57,483 nt of DNA, from assembly GCA_024542985.1 (NCBI GenBank), contig JAMXCX010000004.1, positions 1 through 57,483 of the forward strand. The letters run 5' to 3'. The DNA comes from Candidatus Omnitrophota bacterium (GTDB taxonomy: Bacteria; Omnitrophota; Gorgyraeia; Duberdicusellales; 4484-171). Both the position numbers and the translations under genes were made by a program. Numbering within the stretch: position 1 is the first letter of the stretch; every line of letters begins with the position of its first letter. The notes under the pieces are model-generated. The model saw only the letters and a program-made list of their open reading frames with translations, did not search any database and had not been told where the DNA came from. Of this stretch, positions 31,692 to 42,874 are shown piece after piece.

Positions 31692-32132
31692 TTTGTCGCT
31701 CTCTAGTATAATATTCACCGGCCCATCTAAATCAAGTTTTATATCCATGTAGGTTCCGAATAGGCCTGATTCAACCGCAACATCCCTTGCCGAAAGCATT
31801 TTTATAAAATTATCAAACAGTTTGCTTGCCTGTTCATAAGGCATGGCATGAGCAAATGAAGGACGTCTTCCACTTTTCGTATCAGCACAAAGGGTGAAAT
31901 TAGGTACGCATAAAATCTGATACCCTTTATCTTTTACGGAATAATTCATCTTGCCGTCTTGGCCTTCAAACACCCGTACATTAGCTACCTTTTCAGCCAT
32001 ATTGTTCAGTATGAGATGGTCATCGCCTTTTTCTATTCCTACAAATACAGCCAATCCCTTACCAACAAACGCAACAGCTTTCTTCGCAACGGCAACTTCA
32101 CCTTTTTTTATTCTCACAACTAATACTTTCAC
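31677..32132 (-). CDS. dtd: D-aminoacyl-tRNA deacylase
   Basis: Removes D-amino acids from mischarged tRNAs. It is 151 aa. It starts at GTG (32132-32130) preceded by a perfect AAGGAG. Family motifs are FVGIEKGD, FTLCADTKSGRRPSF (catalytic Thr in the FTL segment) and DGPVNIILES with the G-P cross-subunit motif. The radical SAM gene upstream overlaps its start by 35 bp. The C-terminus is extended by a few residues by the hairpin repeat. Confidence 0.93.
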   Translation of the reverse strand: MKVLVVRIKKGEVAVAKKAVAFVGKGLAVFVGIEKGDDHLILNNMAEKVANVRVFEGQDGKMNYSVKDKGYQILCVPNFTLCADTKSGRRPSFAHAMPYEQASKLFDNFIKMLSARDVAVESGLFGTYMDIKLDLDGPVNIILESDKGDKG

Positions 32133-33030
32133 AAAAATCTCCTTGATAGCTATTTCTTTTGTGAAGCTCTTTTTTTATCTCCTCTATAACCTTAACTTTA
32201 TCATTCATCCAAAAAGGCGCAAGCAAATAATCTCTAGAAGCAGTAGAAACGAGCCTTAGTATTGCGACCTTAGGCGGTATCCTCTCTAAAAAATCACAAA
32301 CTAAGCGCACATACTCTTTAAGGCTCATTAACTCAACCTCTTTTTGCTTATATAGTTCCTCTAGTTTGCTCCCAACCAGTACATGCAAAAGATGAAACTT
32401 CAACCCCTGGATATCAAGTTCAGAAATTCTTCTAGCATCCTCCATCATCACCTTATATGTCGCAGAAGGCAATCCTAAAATCAGATGAACACCTACATTA
32501 ATTTTATACTTTCTGGTAAGTAAATAAGCCTTTAAAAAATCTTCATAAGTATGGCATCGGTTAATCTTTTCTAGAATATAGTTATTGGTAGTTTGCAAGC
32601 CATACTCTATCCACACTAAATAATCCTTATTGTATCCGGAAATAAATTTTAGTTTATCTTCATCAACGCAATCAGGTCTGGTAGATATAGATAAACCTAC
32701 TATTTGGGGAAATTTTCTTATAACCTCATATCTTTGCCTTAGTTGATACACCTCAGCGTAAGTATTTGAAAAAGATTGAAAATAAGCAATATATTTTTTC
32801 ACTCCTAACTTTTTAGAATAAAATTTAATCGACTCGCTTATCTGTTCCTCCAAAGGTTTCTTGTAACCGCAATACCGAGCAAAAGCTTTATTGTTGCAAT
32901 AAATACAGCCATTTTCATCTAGAGTCCCATCAAGATTGGGACAATCAAACCCGGCGTCAAGGCTTATCCTCTGGACCCGCTCCCCAAAAATCCCCCTTAG
33001 ATACCTGTTAAATGTGTAAAACCTCTCCAT
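32098..33030 (-). CDS. Radical SAM protein, TIGR01212/YhcC family
   Basis: Predicted radical SAM enzyme of 310 aa with unknown substrate. The family start YLRGIFGERVQRISLDAGFDCPNLDG contains the first cluster cysteine, followed by GCIYCNNKAFAR, giving the variant C-x(n)-CxxC site typical of this family. Downstream blocks YFQSFSNTYA, GLSISTRPDC and VWIEYGLQT match. It lies between queH and dtd, overlapping dtd, so translation quality or tRNA modification is a reasonable guess only. Confidence 0.85.
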   Translation of the reverse strand: MERFYTFNRYLRGIFGERVQRISLDAGFDCPNLDGTLDENGCIYCNNKAFARYCGYKKPLEEQISESIKFYSKKLGVKKYIAYFQSFSNTYAEVYQLRQRYEVIRKFPQIVGLSISTRPDCVDEDKLKFISGYNKDYLVWIEYGLQTTNNYILEKINRCHTYEDFLKAYLLTRKYKINVGVHLILGLPSATYKVMMEDARRISELDIQGLKFHLLHVLVGSKLEELYKQKEVELMSLKEYVRLVCDFLERIPPKVAILRLVSTASRDYLLAPFWMNDKVKVIEEIKKELHKRNSYQGDFCESISCENKKR

Positions 33031-33048
33031 TGTCTCAGTTCCCAGCTG

Positions 33049-33603
33049 TCAGCTTTCGTTGCCCGTACCTTTTTCTATAGTCTTCTTGCTAAACTCACAC
33101 CCACAATAATTCTGTCTATAAAGACTTTCTTTTTTTGCCAAAGCAATTGTTTTTTTAAATCCATCATTTTTTTTAAAATCTATTACAAGAAATCTGCTCC
33201 CCCCTACTGTCTTGGCTATTTCAAAAATAGTGCTGTTTTTTTTATGCGGGCTTACAGTTAAAGTAGTTGTAAAATAGTCAAAGTTTTTTTCTTTTGAGGC
33301 CTCAAAAACCGCCCTCAAGCGCAATTCGTAACATAAACAACACCTCAGGCCTCCTTCTTTATCCTTATTATGCCGTCCGCAGAGTTTGAGCCAATTTGAG
33401 GAGTCATAGGTGTCCTCAACCAAAGCTATGCCGTTTATAGAAGCTACAAATTTTGCGGTTTGTTTTCGTCTTAGATACTCATCACGCGGATGGATGTTCG
33501 GGTTAAAGAAAATACCCTCGACATAAAAACCTTGCCTTTTTAGCTCCTGGATACAATAAGAGGCGCATACACCACAACAGATATGCAACAATACTTTTTC
33601 CAT
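33049..33603 (-). CDS. queH: Epoxyqueuosine reductase QueH (DUF208)
   Basis: Catalyses the last step of queuosine synthesis in tRNA, replacing QueG. It is 184 aa. The cysteine pattern fits the 4Fe-4S and metal sites of QueH: HICCGVCAS at the N-terminus, RCCLCYELRL in the middle and QNYCGCEFS near the C-terminus. FNPNIHPRDEYLRR is also typical. The ATG is the only start before the HICCGVC motif. Confidence 0.92.
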   Translation of the reverse strand: MEKVLLHICCGVCASYCIQELKRQGFYVEGIFFNPNIHPRDEYLRRKQTAKFVASINGIALVEDTYDSSNWLKLCGRHNKDKEGGLRCCLCYELRLRAVFEASKEKNFDYFTTTLTVSPHKKNSTIFEIAKTVGGSRFLVIDFKKNDGFKKTIALAKKESLYRQNYCGCEFSKKTIEKGTGNES

Positions 33604-33640
33604 TTTATAATGTTAAAGATATCACGATATCGCAAATTTT

Positions 33641-34441
33641 TTATAAATCAAAATATTCCTTTATCGTAATAAATTCTACCTCTTTCTTAAGAGCTGGCAG
33701 TTTTTCTTTGAGGAATTTTATAGTATTTTTTCGAGGATGGGCTATAACAATTATTTTACCTTTCTCCTTAGCCTTGGCAATTAGTCCATTTACCCGTTTC
33801 TGGATCTCTCCAATGTCATCGACAGCGTCCAGGAATCCTTCATTATATCCGCAAATCAAACCTTGCCGACGAGCCTGATCATAGGCTATAGACTCAAGAG
33901 ATGTTCGGCTATCAACAAAAACTAAATTCCTTTTTTTGAGCTCACTTAAAACTATTTTCATTAAATCCGAATCTTCAGTTGCTTTCGAACCCATATGATT
34001 ATTAACCCCTATGGCTATCCTTAAGGAATTGAGATATTGTCTCAAGGTAGATATAATTTCTCTTCTACTTAAATCACCGCTGACAAATCTATATTTATGA
34101 GTCTTGAAAGTTACTCCCTCTGACGGTTCAAGGGGAAGATGAATAAAAACCGAAAAACCGCAGCGTGAAGCTATGTGGGCTATATTTTTTGAAAATTTTA
34201 GATTCGGTATTACTGCCACTGTAATCGGAATACCTAGAGAGTATAATTCCCGCAAATCGCCTAAGCTTTCGCCCAAATCATCGAATATTAAAGCTACAGC
34301 GGGCTTACGGTAACGAGTCTCACCCTTATTTGAAAACAAAGACCTTGCGCTGCGTTCATTTCTTTTATTAAGCGACTTATAAAAAATTATCGGAATAGCT
34401 ATTAAAATTATAAGAAGAATTACTCTTAAATTTTTACCCAT
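33641..34441 (-). CDS. Divergent polysaccharide deacetylase family protein (YibQ-like)
   Basis: Predicted envelope protein of 266 aa with an N-terminal membrane anchor or signal (LRVILLIILIAIPIIFYKSL), then a NodB-like fold: ALIFDDLGES (metal-binding D-D), IHLPLEPSEG and NNHMGSKAT (H...H-M-G), and IAHPRKNT. These define the DUF610 divergent polysaccharide deacetylases, whose substrate is not established. The start overlaps the rpe end by 8 bp. Confidence 0.87.
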   Translation of the reverse strand: MGKNLRVILLIILIAIPIIFYKSLNKRNERSARSLFSNKGETRYRKPAVALIFDDLGESLGDLRELYSLGIPITVAVIPNLKFSKNIAHIASRCGFSVFIHLPLEPSEGVTFKTHKYRFVSGDLSRREIISTLRQYLNSLRIAIGVNNHMGSKATEDSDLMKIVLSELKKRNLVFVDSRTSLESIAYDQARRQGLICGYNEGFLDAVDDIGEIQKRVNGLIAKAKEKGKIIVIAHPRKNTIKFLKEKLPALKKEVEFITIKEYFDL

Positions 34442-35063
34442 TCGCTACCTTTAAAATATTCTCATAAGCCTGCTTTGGATTGCTGCTCTGCAATATAGCA
34501 CTACCTACACAAATACAATCCACCCCTGCTTCTCGGGCTAAAACTACTTTGTCCGGTTTTATGCCACCGTCAATTCCAACCTGTTTTTGAGGATATTTAT
34601 TTTTAAACGCTTTTATTTTTTCTAAAACTTCTGGCATGAATTTTGCACCGTAAAATCCGGGATTAACTGACATAAAAAGAACTGTATCAACACTAGATAC
34701 AAGAGAATCAAACTCTTCCAAGGTTGTGGGAGGATTTACCGCTAGGCCTGCGCTTAAACCGGTTTGCCTGATTTTCGAAATTATCTCGAGATGATTTTCC
34801 TTAATTTCAAAATGATAAATTATTCGTTCTGCGCCAAGTTTTTTAAACGGCTTAAGCCAACTAAGCGGATCACTAACCATAAGATGAGCTTCACACCTGA
34901 TTCGGGACTTCCATCCTTTCAGATCTAAAATGCTAATACTTTTTGAAGGCACAAATTTCCCATCCATAATATCTATCTGAACATAGTCAGTAAATTTTGA
35001 ACATAAATCTATCATCTCAATAAGATTTTCTTTTCTATCTGTCAACAATGCCGGAACTATCAT
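34434..35063 (-). CDS. rpe: Ribulose-phosphate 3-epimerase
   Basis: Pentose-phosphate TIM-barrel enzyme, 209 aa. It has IVPALLTDR at the first strand, VQIDIMDGKFVPS (metal His/Asp region, here with D), HLMVSDPLSW, FMSVNPGFYGAKF and GIDGGIKPDK, all family signatures. The usual SPSILSAD start reads VPALLTD, a small divergence. Its ATG overlaps the GH5 stop as ATGA. Confidence 0.92.
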   Translation of the reverse strand: MIVPALLTDRKENLIEMIDLCSKFTDYVQIDIMDGKFVPSKSISILDLKGWKSRIRCEAHLMVSDPLSWLKPFKKLGAERIIYHFEIKENHLEIISKIRQTGLSAGLAVNPPTTLEEFDSLVSSVDTVLFMSVNPGFYGAKFMPEVLEKIKAFKNKYPQKQVGIDGGIKPDKVVLAREAGVDCICVGSAILQSSNPKQAYENILKVANG

Positions 35064-36235
35064 TTCTTAAAAAACTCCTTTAATAAATTGATAATTTTTC
35101 TATTAGGGCTAAAATTTGTTGTATTCCAGAAGTCGACTATTTTCTTTTTCTCCTTACCCCAAAAATCCAAATAAGTATCCCAACCGCGAACTGGCCCCTC
35201 TCTATTTATATATTTCGAGTTTGGAATGTGCTGATAAAGACCGTCAGGAAATACACTGTTAGCTATCGCTTTATAGGTCCAGTAAGTATAACCAAAACCA
35301 TAATTGTCATAAGCTTTAAGCATGTCTCTTAGCCAATCCAACTCTCCCCAAAATCCTCCCCGCCAATTAATTCCAAACTCACCTACAAAAATTTTAACTT
35401 TATTTTTCTGGGAAAATTTAAAGTACGGCTCTAATGACCTGTGAATCGCTGCCTTATCCCAGGTATTTTTACCTATTTTACCAGGAAATTTATAAAAAGG
35501 TGAAAAATTAAAAGTAAACTCTAGGGGGTGATAAGTATGGATACTTATTGATATACCTTCGGCTATTAAAGGCTCAAGAAAATCTATACGTTGGGCCCAT
35601 ATATCACCTTCCAGAAAAATTAAATTCTTTTTATCGATAAGCCGTATACGCTTAATGAGTTGGCGATAAAATCTCTTCAGAACAGCTGCGCTCCTTCTTC
35701 CCAAAACAGGCTCATTTAAAAGATCGTACCCAATCAAAGCCTTTTTGTCTTTAAATCTATCGGCAATTACCTCCCATAAGGCAATTGTTCTTTGCTGATA
35801 TTCTTTATTATTCCACAAAAGCGACTTACCCGCACTATCTGAATGCCAATCACAATTTTGCGCGCCGCAAGCAGCATGTAAATCAAGAATTATTCCCAAA
35901 TTTTGCTCTGTGGCCCAGGCAAAAATTTTCTCTAGATAGTTAAACCCTTCCTCCGAATAAAAATAAGGTCTTTTTTCAATAAGCCTGTAATTAAACGGCA
36001 CCCTTACAGAATTTGCTCCCATATGAGCGATTCTTTTAAAGTCATCCTTGGTTATAAAATTCTTTCTAAACAAATATTCAAATTTTTCCAACTCTTTCTT
36101 TCCGTAAATTTTCTTAAAATTTCCCTTAAAAATACTCTCTGAAATATTCCTGCCTCCGAGGATATAACCCTCCATCAACAACCAACTGCCTAAGTTTACG
36201 CCTTTTATCGTTTTATTTACTTCTAACCTGCTCAT
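35060..36235 (-). CDS. Glycoside hydrolase family 5 (cellulase/exo-beta-glucanase type)
   Basis: Predicted retaining beta-glycosidase of 391 aa. Start KGVNLGSWLLMEGYI is typical of GH5 exo-1,3-beta-glucanase-like proteins. The acid/base Glu is in GYDLLNEPV near residue 175, the nucleophile Glu in IFVGEFGINW near residue 280, and DLHAACGAQN is the barrel strand-4 motif. No signal peptide is seen, so the enzyme is probably cytoplasmic, which suggests intracellular glucan or glycoside turnover. Both ends are ATGA overlaps. Confidence 0.9.
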   Translation of the reverse strand: MSRLEVNKTIKGVNLGSWLLMEGYILGGRNISESIFKGNFKKIYGKKELEKFEYLFRKNFITKDDFKRIAHMGANSVRVPFNYRLIEKRPYFYSEEGFNYLEKIFAWATEQNLGIILDLHAACGAQNCDWHSDSAGKSLLWNNKEYQQRTIALWEVIADRFKDKKALIGYDLLNEPVLGRRSAAVLKRFYRQLIKRIRLIDKKNLIFLEGDIWAQRIDFLEPLIAEGISISIHTYHPLEFTFNFSPFYKFPGKIGKNTWDKAAIHRSLEPYFKFSQKNKVKIFVGEFGINWRGGFWGELDWLRDMLKAYDNYGFGYTYWTYKAIANSVFPDGLYQHIPNSKYINREGPVRGWDTYLDFWGKEKKKIVDFWNTTNFSPNRKIINLLKEFFKK

Positions 36236-36549
36236 GCGTTCTTTTTACGCGATAAAGGCATTTTTAAATATTTTTTACAAGCACAAAGACAATCATTTTT
36301 CCAATAGGTATGCATTATCTCTTTAACCAAGACGCAATCAAACTCTTCACCACCGACAGTCTTTCTTGTCCCCAGCCGGTTAGAATAAATCCGGCAGTGA
36401 AATTTATTATTACCGGATTTCTTTAAATGCCGGCAAGGATCATCATATGCTCCGCAACAGGCGCCACATTTTATGCACAAATTTTCCCATTCATTTTCTT
36501 TAAATTTTAAGTGCCTAAGGTATCTTTTTAATTCGGAGTTCTTATTCAT
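36232..36549 (-). CDS. YkgJ-like cysteine-cluster protein
   Basis: Small protein of about 105 aa with eight or more cysteines: CIKCGACCGAYDDPC, CRIYSNR, a FDCVLVKE segment and CLCACKKYL. This fits the zinc/iron-chelating cysteine-cluster family (PF03692 type), of unknown function. The ATG at 36549 is preferred; a longer frame from 36600 runs into the terminator of the upstream gene. It overlaps the GH5 gene in ATGA. Confidence 0.75.
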   Translation of the reverse strand: MNKNSELKRYLRHLKFKENEWENLCIKCGACCGAYDDPCRHLKKSGNNKFHCRIYSNRLGTRKTVGGEEFDCVLVKEIMHTYWKNDCLCACKKYLKMPLSRKKNA

Positions 36550-36580
36550 GGCTGATTCATATATTATACGATTTCTAGTC

Positions 36581-36618
36581 AAAAAATAAAACCTCATCAA
36601 ATATTTTCGATGAGGCTC
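36581..36618 (-). terminator. Rho-independent terminator after hppA
   Basis: On the minus strand CCTCATC (36615-36609) pairs with GATGAGG (36598-36592) around a 10-nt A/T loop, followed by TTTTATTTTTT (36591-36581). It lies 28 bp after the pyrophosphatase stop codon. Confidence 0.85.
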
Positions 36619-36642
36619 GTAATTCCAAAAAACTGCTGGTTG

Positions 36643-38763
36643 CTATCGAAATAATGTATAGGTAATAATTAAACCGCTAAAAACTATTGAAACCATAGAC
36701 ATCAGTTTAATCAATATATTCAAAGAAGGTCCGGCTGTATCTTTAAAAGGGTCTCCTACTGTATCTCCGGTAACTGCTGCCTTGTGGGCTGGGGAACCTT
36801 TTCCTCCTAAATTGCCTTCTTCAATATACTTCTTCGCATTATCCCAGGCACCGCCGGAATTTGCCATCATGACTGCCAGAACAAATCCTGAAGATAAAGC
36901 ACCTACTAAAAGCCCTACTTCTCCTCTTACACCTAAAAGTAAACCCGTAGCGATAGGTGCAATTATTGCCAAAAGTGACGGCAAAATCATTTCTTTCTGA
37001 GCCGCTTTCGTTGTTAAAGTTACACAACTCGAATAATCAGCTTCGGCTTCTCCAGAAAGCAACCCTGTTATTTCTCTAAATTGTCGTCTAACTTCTTCAA
37101 TAATAGAACCGGCGGCTCTGCCGACAGCCCGTAAAGATAAAGCACAAAACACAAACGGCATCATTGCCCCAATAAATATACCGATTAAAACATTAGGATT
37201 GAGCAGGCTCAAATCCATATTAACCTTAACTCCTAAACGCACAGCCTCATGAATAACATGATCACGATAGGCAACTATTAAGGCCAGCGCGGTTAAAGCC
37301 GCTGAACCGATTGCGAAACCTTTACCGGTAGCAGCAGTAGTATTACCTAAAGAATCAAGCTGGTCGGTTCTTTTTCTTACCTCAGAAGGCAAATCCGCCA
37401 TTTCAGCTATTCCACCGGCATTATCAGCAATCGGGCCGTAAGCATCAGTAGCTAAAGTTATACCTAAAGTAGATAACATACCTACTGCCGAGATACCTAC
37501 TCCGTATAAACCTTTTGCAAACCCGTCAACAGCGGCAAACCCGCCATTTACAGCAAAGCTCGCTAAAATAGCACCTCCCACAATAAGCACAGGTCCTACC
37601 GGAGAAAGCATACCCAGAGCAATACCTTCAATAACTATTGTCGCGGGGCCGGTTTTTGCAGTTTTGGCTAAATTTCGTGTTGGCTTATAGCCTGTTGAGG
37701 TAAATAATTCAGTAAATCGACCGATTAAAACGCCGGCAAAAAGTCCGATTATTACTGAACCAAATACACCCAAATAATCCTTACCTAGAACAAACCATAC
37801 GATTAAAAAGGAAAAAACTACAACTAATCCTGAAGCCGTCAAAACACCCTTTCTTAATGCTGCCAACAAAGTCTTTTGATCGGCGTCTTCCTTAGTCCGG
37901 ACGAAGAAATATCCGACTAAAGATGCGACTACTCCTCCGGCAGCTATCAGCAAAGGCGTAATTACGCCTTTTAAGCCTAAATGAGCAGCGGCGGCTAAAG
38001 CCATAGTCGCAACTATCGAATCAACGTAAGATTCATATAAATCTGCCCCCATACCCGCAACATCACCAACATTATCCCCTACCAAGTCAGCAATAACCGC
38101 TGGATTGCGAGGATCATCTTCAGGAATACCGGCCTCAATCTTACCCACTAAATCTGCGCCTACATCAGCAGCTTTAGTATAAATACCTCCCCCTAGACGG
38201 GCAAATAAAGCATAACTCGATGCTCCCATTCCAAAACAAAGCATTGTTGAAGTAATCGCGGTTAACAAATCACTCCCTTGCGGCAAAGGATGATGTGCGT
38301 AATACCCTTTAAGAATAAGAAACCAAGCTGCCATCTCAAGCAAACCCAGTCCCACAACTATAAGGCCCATAACTGTTCCGGCACTAAAAGCGACTCTTAA
38401 ACCTTTATTCAAACTTTTAGAGGCCGCATAGGCTGTACGCGCATTAGCGTTAGTCGCAACATACATCCCCAACCAACCGCAGAAACCGGAAAAAATACCT
38501 CCGGTAACAAAAGCAATAGGAACAAACCAAACCAAAAATCCCTTCCAGGCCATAAAAGAAAGAAGAATGAAAACGACACCAAAAAATATTCCTACAACTT
38601 TATACTGCTGCTTTAGATATCCCTTTGAACCTTCAAAAATATACCGGGATATTTTAATCATCTTCTCACTGCCCTGAGGTTGCTTAAACAGCCAGCGTAT
38701 GAGATAGCCGCAAAAACTTAAAGCCAGAAATGACCCCACGAAGACCAATAAAATTGGATTCAT
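36643..38763 (-). CDS. hppA: Membrane-bound ion-pumping pyrophosphatase
   Basis: Couples PPi hydrolysis to H+ or Na+ export. It is 706 aa with about 16 transmembrane helices. The substrate site is seen in [35 protein letters not shown] (shown by its parts: [31 protein letters not shown]) and in [10 protein letters not shown] and [11 protein letters not shown] near the C-terminus. [10 protein letters not shown] has Ala rather than Lys at the K+-site position, indicating a K+-dependent enzyme. H+ versus Na+ specificity cannot be settled by eye. The AGGTGG ribosome binding site is good. Confidence 0.95.
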   Translation of the reverse strand: MNPILLVFVGSFLALSFCGYLIRWLFKQPQGSEKMIKISRYIFEGSKGYLKQQYKVVGIFFGVVFILLSFMAWKGFLVWFVPIAFVTGGIFSGFCGWLGMYVATNANARTAYAASKSLNKGLRVAFSAGTVMGLIVVGLGLLEMAAWFLILKGYYAHHPLPQGSDLLTAITSTMLCFGMGASSYALFARLGGGIYTKAADVGADLVGKIEAGIPEDDPRNPAVIADLVGDNVGDVAGMGADLYESYVDSIVATMALAAAAHLGLKGVITPLLIAAGGVVASLVGYFFVRTKEDADQKTLLAALRKGVLTASGLVVVFSFLIVWFVLGKDYLGVFGSVIIGLFAGVLIGRFTELFTSTGYKPTRNLAKTAKTGPATIVIEGIALGMLSPVGPVLIVGGAILASFAVNGGFAAVDGFAKGLYGVGISAVGMLSTLGITLATDAYGPIADNAGGIAEMADLPSEVRKRTDQLDSLGNTTAATGKGFAIGSAALTALALIVAYRDHVIHEAVRLGVKVNMDLSLLNPNVLIGIFIGAMMPFVFCALSLRAVGRAAGSIIEEVRRQFREITGLLSGEAEADYSSCVTLTTKAAQKEMILPSLLAIIAPIATGLLLGVRGEVGLLVGALSSGFVLAVMMANSGGAWDNAKKYIEEGNLGGKGSPAHKAAVTGDTVGDPFKDTAGPSLNILIKLMSMVSIVFSGLIITYTLFR

Positions 38764-38778
38764 AATTCCACCTCTTTC

Positions 38779-40053
<1,275 letters not shown>

Positions 40054-40141
40054 TTAATTCTGATGTGATTAGGAACAATAATCTGTGTAGGTTTTCCCGC
40101 ATCGGGATAAAAATCCTCTCTTTAAGGCACTGCTCATACTT

Positions 40142-41719
40142 CTAGAGCCTAACAATTTTTAGCGAAATTATGTTAGGGTTGGATTTAATCTGAGTAATTA
40201 CTTCTTCATTCAGGGCATTGTCTAAATTAAGAATAGTTAAAGCTATGCCGCTAGGAGCATCCCGGCCTAAACTCATACCAGCAATATTTATATTGTTAAC
40301 TCCTAAAGTCGTGCCTAAAAATCCGATTACTCCCGGCTTATCCTTATTGTTTATAACCACCATATGTTCAGAGGGAGCAATTTCAATATAAAAATCATCC
40401 ATCTTAACAAAACGAACCTCTTTGTTAGCAAAAAGAGTCCCCTCTAAAGTACGGGTTTGCTTATCAGTAATTACTTTCACTCTTATAGAATTAACATATT
40501 CTTCTTCGCCAACTTTAGTCTGCCTAACCTTAACGCCCCGCTGCTTAGCGATCTCTAAGGCATTGATGTAATTTATATCTTCTTCAAGCTGATTAGCAAA
40601 GAAACCACTCACGAAAGCAGAGCCTAAAACATCTACCTTGTAAGAAGAAATTTCCCCCAAATATGATATCTGTATTTCTTTTAAACCGCCTAGAGTAAGC
40701 TGAGAAATAAATTTTCCCATTTTCTCAGCTAAAGAAAAATAAGGCTCAATAATCTTATAGTCTTGAGAATCAAGCTGAATGTAATTAATAGCATTTTTTA
40801 TTGCTTTGCCTAAAAGAGCATCCTTCATACAATAAGCAACCTCTATGGCAACATTTATCTGAGCTTCTTCTGTAGAGGCGCCTAGATGAGGTGTCACAAT
40901 AAGATTATCTAACTCCAGCAGCTTAGAATCCGAAGGAGGTTCTTTTAAAAAGACATCTAAAGCGGCACCGGCAATTTTCTTATTTCTTAAAGCCTTATAC
41001 AAAGCGTCTTCATCAATAATACCGCCCCGGGCACAATTAATAATAAAAGCCTTGGGTTTCATCAAAGAAAATTCCTTATGCGAAATCAAGTTTTTTGTCT
41101 CACTCGTAAGGGAAGTGTGTATTGTTATGAAATCAGATTCTCCTAAAAGCTCATCCAAAGCAACAAGTCTTACGCCTATATGCCGAGCTGCTTCCTCGGA
41201 AATAAACGGATCTAAAGCCAGAACCTTCATTCCGAAAGCAATGGCCCGTTTCGCTACTTCCTTACCGATACGGCCCAGGCCGATAACCCCGAGGACTTTT
41301 GAATACAACTCTGTTCCCTTGAATTTAGCCCTTTCCCACTGTTTATCTTTTAAAGAAATATGGGCAAATGGTATATTTCTAGCAACAGCAAGTATTAAAG
41401 CAAAGGCCTGCTCACAAGTTGATATAGTATTTCCTCCCGGGGCATTCATAACAATTATTCCCTTCTTAGTCGCAGCCTTAATATCGACATTATCTACGCC
41501 TACACCGGCCCTGCCGATAACTTTCAACTTATGGGCTCCTTTGATGATGTCACTGGTAAGTTTTGTGCCGCTTCGAATAACTATACCTTGATAATTGCCG
41601 ATTATTTTTTTAAGCCCCTCAGGAGTTAATTTGTATTTGCAATCCACTTGGAAACCTGCTTGTTCCAGTATTTTTATGCCTTCCTTTGATAATTTATCGG
41701 AAATAATTATTTTAGTCAT
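40142..41719 (-). CDS. serA: D-3-phosphoglycerate dehydrogenase
   Basis: First step of serine synthesis. It is about 525 aa, the long form with a substrate-binding/Rossmann core (VIGLGRIGKEVA; active residues in ARGGIIDEDAL and PHLGASTEEAQ), an intervening domain and a C-terminal ACT domain (VINNKDKPGVIGFLG) that usually binds serine as feedback inhibitor. The ATG at 41719 follows GCAGGAGG and overlaps the aminotransferase stop by 8 bp; a longer upstream frame is rejected. The operon partner suggests a complete pathway segment. Confidence 0.96.
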   Translation of the reverse strand: MTKIIISDKLSKEGIKILEQAGFQVDCKYKLTPEGLKKIIGNYQGIVIRSGTKLTSDIIKGAHKLKVIGRAGVGVDNVDIKAATKKGIIVMNAPGGNTISTCEQAFALILAVARNIPFAHISLKDKQWERAKFKGTELYSKVLGVIGLGRIGKEVAKRAIAFGMKVLALDPFISEEAARHIGVRLVALDELLGESDFITIHTSLTSETKNLISHKEFSLMKPKAFIINCARGGIIDEDALYKALRNKKIAGAALDVFLKEPPSDSKLLELDNLIVTPHLGASTEEAQINVAIEVAYCMKDALLGKAIKNAINYIQLDSQDYKIIEPYFSLAEKMGKFISQLTLGGLKEIQISYLGEISSYKVDVLGSAFVSGFFANQLEEDINYINALEIAKQRGVKVRQTKVGEEEYVNSIRVKVITDKQTRTLEGTLFANKEVRFVKMDDFYIEIAPSEHMVVINNKDKPGVIGFLGTTLGVNNINIAGMSLGRDAPSGIALTILNLDNALNEEVITQIKSNPNIISLKIVRL

Positions 41720-42845
41720 AAAAAACCTCCTGCAACCGCGAGATGGATTCTCCTGACTTGAATTTATATCCAAATTTTTTCAATACCTGCTCCAGAAAAG
41801 AAAAACACATAATAAGATCCTGCTCATTTATCCAGCCCATATGCGCAATCCTAAAAATTTTGTCTTTAGCTTCGTCCTGACCGCCAGCAATGCTTAAACC
41901 ATAACTTTTTCGTAAAGTCTTTACGATATCGCTGGATTTTATGCCTGTCGGCGACATAATAGCAGTTACTGAAGCTGAAGGATTCCTAGAGAAAAGCTTT
42001 AAACCCAAAGCCCTGGCAGCTTCACGCGTAGCAACAGCCATTTTCCCAAACCTAACCCATCTATTCTCAATACCCTCTTTCTTTATATGCTCCAAAACCT
42101 CCTTCAAGGCTACGATTAAAGAAACAGACGGCGTAAAAGGAGTATCTGACTCATCATAGCTCTTTAAAGCTTTCTTCAAATCAAAGTAATATTTAGCCAA
42201 TTTAGAATCTTCCACAGCACTTTGAGCTTTTTTACTCAAAGTTATGAACCCTAATCCCGGCGTAAGCATAAAACCTTTTTGAGAACCGCCTACAGCCGCA
42301 TCAACTCCCCATTTATCAGTAAGAAGTTTATCTTGGCCTAGACCGCTAATAGCATCTACTACAAGAAGAATCTCTCTTTCCCGCGTTAGCTTTCCTATAG
42401 CTTCAATATCATAAACAGATGCGGTAGATGTCTCACAAAGAGTTGTAAGAATTCCTTTTGCGTCTTTATTGTCGTCTAATATTTTCTTTATTTCCTCACA
42501 AGAAGGAGCCAGGCCCCATTCAATCTTCATCTCTACTACTTCCAACCCTAAAGCTTTGGCAATTTCTGACCAGCGTTCACCGAATTTTCCACCGGAAATT
42601 GTAATCACTTTATCTCTATAAGAAAATAGGTTGCTCACCGCAGCTTCCATTGCTCCGGTTCCCGAAGAAGCTAGAGTCAATACCGGATTCTTCGTGCAAA
42701 ATACATATCCCAGCCCTTCGGAAACATATTTTAAAATTTGCCTAAACTCGTCAGTACGATGATGCAGTATCTCTTTAGAAAGTGCATCTCTTACGAACAA
42801 AGGAACAGGTGAAGGCCCCGGCGTCATTAAATATTTTCGCTTCAT
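41712..42845 (-). CDS. Class V aminotransferase, probable phosphoserine or serine-type transaminase
   Basis: PLP enzyme of 377 aa of the alanine/serine-glyoxylate aminotransferase type. It begins MTPGPSPVPLFVRDA, has SGTGAMEAAVSNLF for cofactor phosphate binding, VDAISGLGQDKL with the PLP Asp, and the Schiff-base Lys in GGSQKGFMLTPGLGF. Overlap with serA indicates it supplies phosphohydroxypyruvate transamination in place of SerC, an inference from context. AAGGAG precedes the ATG. Confidence 0.88.
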   Translation of the reverse strand: MKRKYLMTPGPSPVPLFVRDALSKEILHHRTDEFRQILKYVSEGLGYVFCTKNPVLTLASSGTGAMEAAVSNLFSYRDKVITISGGKFGERWSEIAKALGLEVVEMKIEWGLAPSCEEIKKILDDNKDAKGILTTLCETSTASVYDIEAIGKLTREREILLVVDAISGLGQDKLLTDKWGVDAAVGGSQKGFMLTPGLGFITLSKKAQSAVEDSKLAKYYFDLKKALKSYDESDTPFTPSVSLIVALKEVLEHIKKEGIENRWVRFGKMAVATREAARALGLKLFSRNPSASVTAIMSPTGIKSSDIVKTLRKSYGLSIAGGQDEAKDKIFRIAHMGWINEQDLIMCFSFLEQVLKKFGYKFKSGESISRLQEVFYD

Positions 42846-42874
42846 GTTTGGCTCCTTTCTTGACCTAGCAATCT

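Noticed and set aside
41052-41591. Long plus-strand frame opposite serA
   Set aside because: It is antisense to conserved serA sequence and has no ribosome binding site; it is a shadow of the real gene.
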